Positions 5,803 to 6,822 of a stretch of 6,822 bases of DNA are shown here, piece after piece. Position 1 is the first letter of the stretch, and every line of letters begins with the position of its first letter. Below the pieces are notes generated by a model. It was not told where the DNA came from and ran no database searches. It saw only the letters and a list, made by a program, of their open reading frames with translations. Source of the DNA: an uncultured Alphaproteobacteria bacterium (GTDB lineage: Bacteria; Pseudomonadota; Alphaproteobacteria; Reyranellales; Reyranellaceae); assembly GCA_903929895.1 (NCBI GenBank), contig CAIYWM010000806.1:1-6822 (forward strand), in the 5' to 3' direction. Made by a program: the position numbers and the translations under genes.

Positions 5803-5808
5803 TCACTC

Positions 5809-6084
5809 ATGCGCCCGATCCTTCTGCCCCTGCTCGGCCTCCTCCTGCTGCCCGCCGTCGCCCAGGCTGCCGACCAGGCTGCGGCTACAGCCTGTTCGGC
5901 CCAGCTCTCCAAGGACGGCCAGCTCTTCTACGGCAAGGTGGCGCCCACGATGACGCCCCAGACCGACATCAAGGACGCGCTGACCGGCGTCGCCCGCCCG
6001 ATGGTGATGGCCGGTTCGATGTCCCGCGACACCGCCCGCACCGCCGCCGAAGCGGCGGGGGAGTGTCTGAAGTTGTTGAAATAG
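5809..6084 (+). CDS. Small exported protein with two cysteines, 91 residues
   Basis: I do not recognise a named family. Residues 1-20 are a clear Sec signal peptide: Arg2, a Leu-rich core (ILLPLLGLLLLPAV) and AQA before the likely cut at 20/21. The mature protein has about 71 residues, is mostly helical in character, and has exactly two cysteines, Cys29 and Cys86, near its two ends, suggesting a disulfide in the periplasm. Alanine-rich TARTAAEAAGE (76-86) looks like an amphipathic helix. There is no lipobox (no Cys at the cut site) and no membrane anchor after cleavage. It is divergent from the GlsB-type stress gene, with overlapping promoter candidates, suggesting joint stress control. No terminator is evident after its stop. 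Confidence 0.82.
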   Translation: MRPILLPLLGLLLLPAVAQAADQAAATACSAQLSKDGQLFYGKVAPTMTPQTDIKDALTGVARPMVMAGSMSRDTARTAAEAAGECLKLLK

Positions 6085-6150
6085 GTCCCCGGCTTTTCTT
6101 GAAAATGACACGCCGACGCTGCTTGCCTCTGACCTGCTGAGGAGGGCCAC

Positions 6151-6241
6151 ATATCCTTTAGCGAGAGAGGGCCCAACCGCGTCCCTGGATTGGAACGCCC
6201 CGCCGCAGCCATCTTCGAGAGCAAAGGCTCGCGAAGGATAT
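6151..6241. repeat. Imperfect inverted repeat with a competing internal hairpin
   Basis: ATATCCTT-ta-GCGAG (6151-6165) pairs with CTCGC-g-AAGGATAT (6228-6241) around 62 bases. The right arm can instead fold locally: CTTCG-a-GAGC (6213-6222) with GCTC-g-CGAAG (6227-6236), loop AAAG. It could be a small structured RNA, a decayed mobile-element end or a protein site; nothing distinguishes these. Confidence 0.4.
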
Positions 6242-6410
6242 CTACAACTCATGACAGTCCGGAGCTGATACCCGTCACGCAAACGGTCGCCGTTAAGTCG
6301 TACTGAATGCTGCCTGTTGCAGTCCCCATCTGGAGCGATAGACTGGTTGTCTAAGAGGCGCGCAGCGAAACCACTGCTAGTAGAATGTGATATTCGCGAG
6401 CGTTAGCGTT

Positions 6411-6417
6411 GGGGGGG
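6411..6417 (+). promoter_or_regulatory. G7 run in ribosome binding site position
   Basis: Seven G residues lie 6 bases before the GTG at 6424. The run can act as a Shine-Dalgarno sequence and is also a tract prone to length change. Confidence 0.35.
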
Positions 6418-6423
6418 CAGCGC

Positions 6424-6588
6424 GTGTTTGAAGATCAAGATAACTATCTCCAACTTCGGCGAGAGTACTCAACGGCGGCAGTTCCATTTGTATTGTTTAC
6501 TGGCGCGGGACTGGGCGCTCCTTTTGATTTGCCGAACTGGTCCCAGCTACGGGGTCAGCTACTGGAATCGTTATTCGCCTATCTGTGA
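6424..6588 (+). pseudogene. SIR2-like domain protein, N-terminal fragment (54 codons)
   Basis: The frame reads VFEDQDNYLQLRREYSTAA and then VPFVLFTGAGLGAPFDLPNW (residues 20-39). A hydrophobic strand, GAG (27-29) and a proline-tryptophan pair before a helix (SQLRGQLLESLF) form the NAD-binding start of SIR2-like domains, as in SIR2 proteins of anti-phage systems (Thoeris ThsA, DSR and similar NAD-depleting effectors). The family usually has GAGxS; here Gly31 stands at the serine position. The frame stops at TGA 6586-6588, while a complete domain needs about 200 residues, so the gene is truncated, frameshifted or, less likely, a genuine short protein. Codon use is much less GC-biased than in genes to the left, indicating transfer. 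GTG is chosen for the G-run upstream and because the frame has a stop at 6388. The fold assignment is from motif recognition only. Confidence 0.55.
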
Positions 6589-6822
6589 CACAACCTCAGA
6601 AGCGAGAAGAACGCGTAGAGCTCCATATCGGCGCAGCATCTAGAGGCGACGACAGTCGTAGACGGATGGGTAGGCATCATCGAGAGCGCTTTAATGAAAT
6701 CGTAAATGCGCTCCAAAAAAATGGCTGGAACATTGATAGGTCGAGATCGACGGCTACCTCTGCGGAAATTGTTATCCGGGGTTACGTGCCACTAAGAGTC
6801 GACCTTAAGCGTATGATGGTGA
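6585..6822 (+). CDS. Unknown protein, 5' part, runs off the right edge
   Basis: 79 codons are open to the window end. From GTG 6585 it reads VTQPQKREERVELHIGAASR; an alternative start is ATG 6666 (MGRHHRERFNEIVNALQKNG). The GTG overlaps the stop of the SIR2-like frame as GTGA, a common arrangement in translationally coupled genes, but it could equally mean that one base is lost or gained and this is the continuation of the SIR2-like gene. Residues 28-50 look helical; the stretch SAEIVIRGYVPLRVDLKRM (60-78) looks like two strands. The second half is protein-like and the first 27 residues are very basic and less convincing. I recognise no family. Composition is like that of the SIR2-like fragment, so both belong to the same foreign segment. 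Confidence 0.45.
   Translation, partial: MTQPQKREERVELHIGAASRGDDSRRRMGRHHRERFNEIVNALQKNGWNIDRSRSTATSAEIVIRGYVPLRVDLKRMMV

Larger units (their letters stand above)
6085..6423. other. Gene-free stretch at the composition boundary
   Basis: I find no convincing gene on either strand: open frames here are short or are antisense to the upstream gene. No tRNA, integrase or obvious attachment site is visible. GC content falls compared with the left part, especially after about 6240. The stretch holds the inverted repeats at 6151-6241 and, at its end, a run of seven G just before the GTG at 6424. It may be a decayed junction between core genome and an accessory region. Confidence 0.5.

Noticed and set aside
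5627..5806. Longer start for the GlsB-type protein
   Set aside because: The 60 extra residues are unlike the family, cover the promoter region, and lie upstream of the well-placed AGGGGA site.
5703..6140. 145-codon plus-strand frame over the exported protein
   Set aside because: It is a shadow frame; the real frame at 5809 has a signal peptide and an ideal Shine-Dalgarno sequence.
6085..6423. tRNA, attachment site or CRISPR array at the composition border
   Set aside because: I found no cloverleaf, no regularly spaced repeats and no duplicated tRNA end within the window.
6428..6643. 71-codon frame overlapping the SIR2-like fragment
   Set aside because: Its sequence has no family features, while the frame starting at 6424 shows the GAG and LPNW motifs.

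Overview
The window looks like a high-GC alphaproteobacterial chromosome, possibly of the Rhodospirillales, Reyranella or Bradyrhizobium type. This is inferred from codon use (almost all third positions G or C), from an alphaproteobacterial-style cold shock protein, and from several promoter-like GGAAC-N16-CGTT motifs resembling those of the EcfG general stress sigma factor. No single sequence fixes the genus.

Left part (1-2310): a flavin-dependent aromatic-ring-type monooxygenase on the minus strand runs off the left edge. It is followed on the plus strand by a 70-residue cold shock protein with a very clear intrinsic terminator, then by a 71-residue conserved-looking protein of unknown function.

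Middle (2311-5140): a glutathione S-transferase and an upstream TetR-type regulator lie in tandem on the minus strand, with candidate operator sequences in both upstream regions. Divergent from the regulator is a 50-residue, very basic, probably disordered small protein. Directly behind it is a full-length fermentative-type D-lactate dehydrogenase (LdhA).

Right-middle (5141-6084): between ldhA and a convergent GlsB/YeaQ/YmgE-type membrane protein sits a 167-bp palindromic intergenic repeat of the kind that gives spurious 'HPERSEGP' translations. The GlsB-type gene is divergent from a small exported protein. The intergenic region between them holds two overlapping, opposite-facing EcfG-like promoter matches. 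Similar one-mismatch matches precede the 50-residue and 71-residue genes, so these small genes may belong to a common stress regulon.

Right end (6085-6822): composition changes, with lower GC and less biased codons, and a 339-base stretch has no gene. After it comes a 54-codon reading frame that matches the N-terminal NAD-binding segment of SIR2-like proteins. It is followed, with a 4-base GTGA overlap or a frameshift, by a second open frame that continues off the window. This looks like the edge of an accessory island, probably one carrying defence genes, and it is the part most worth following.
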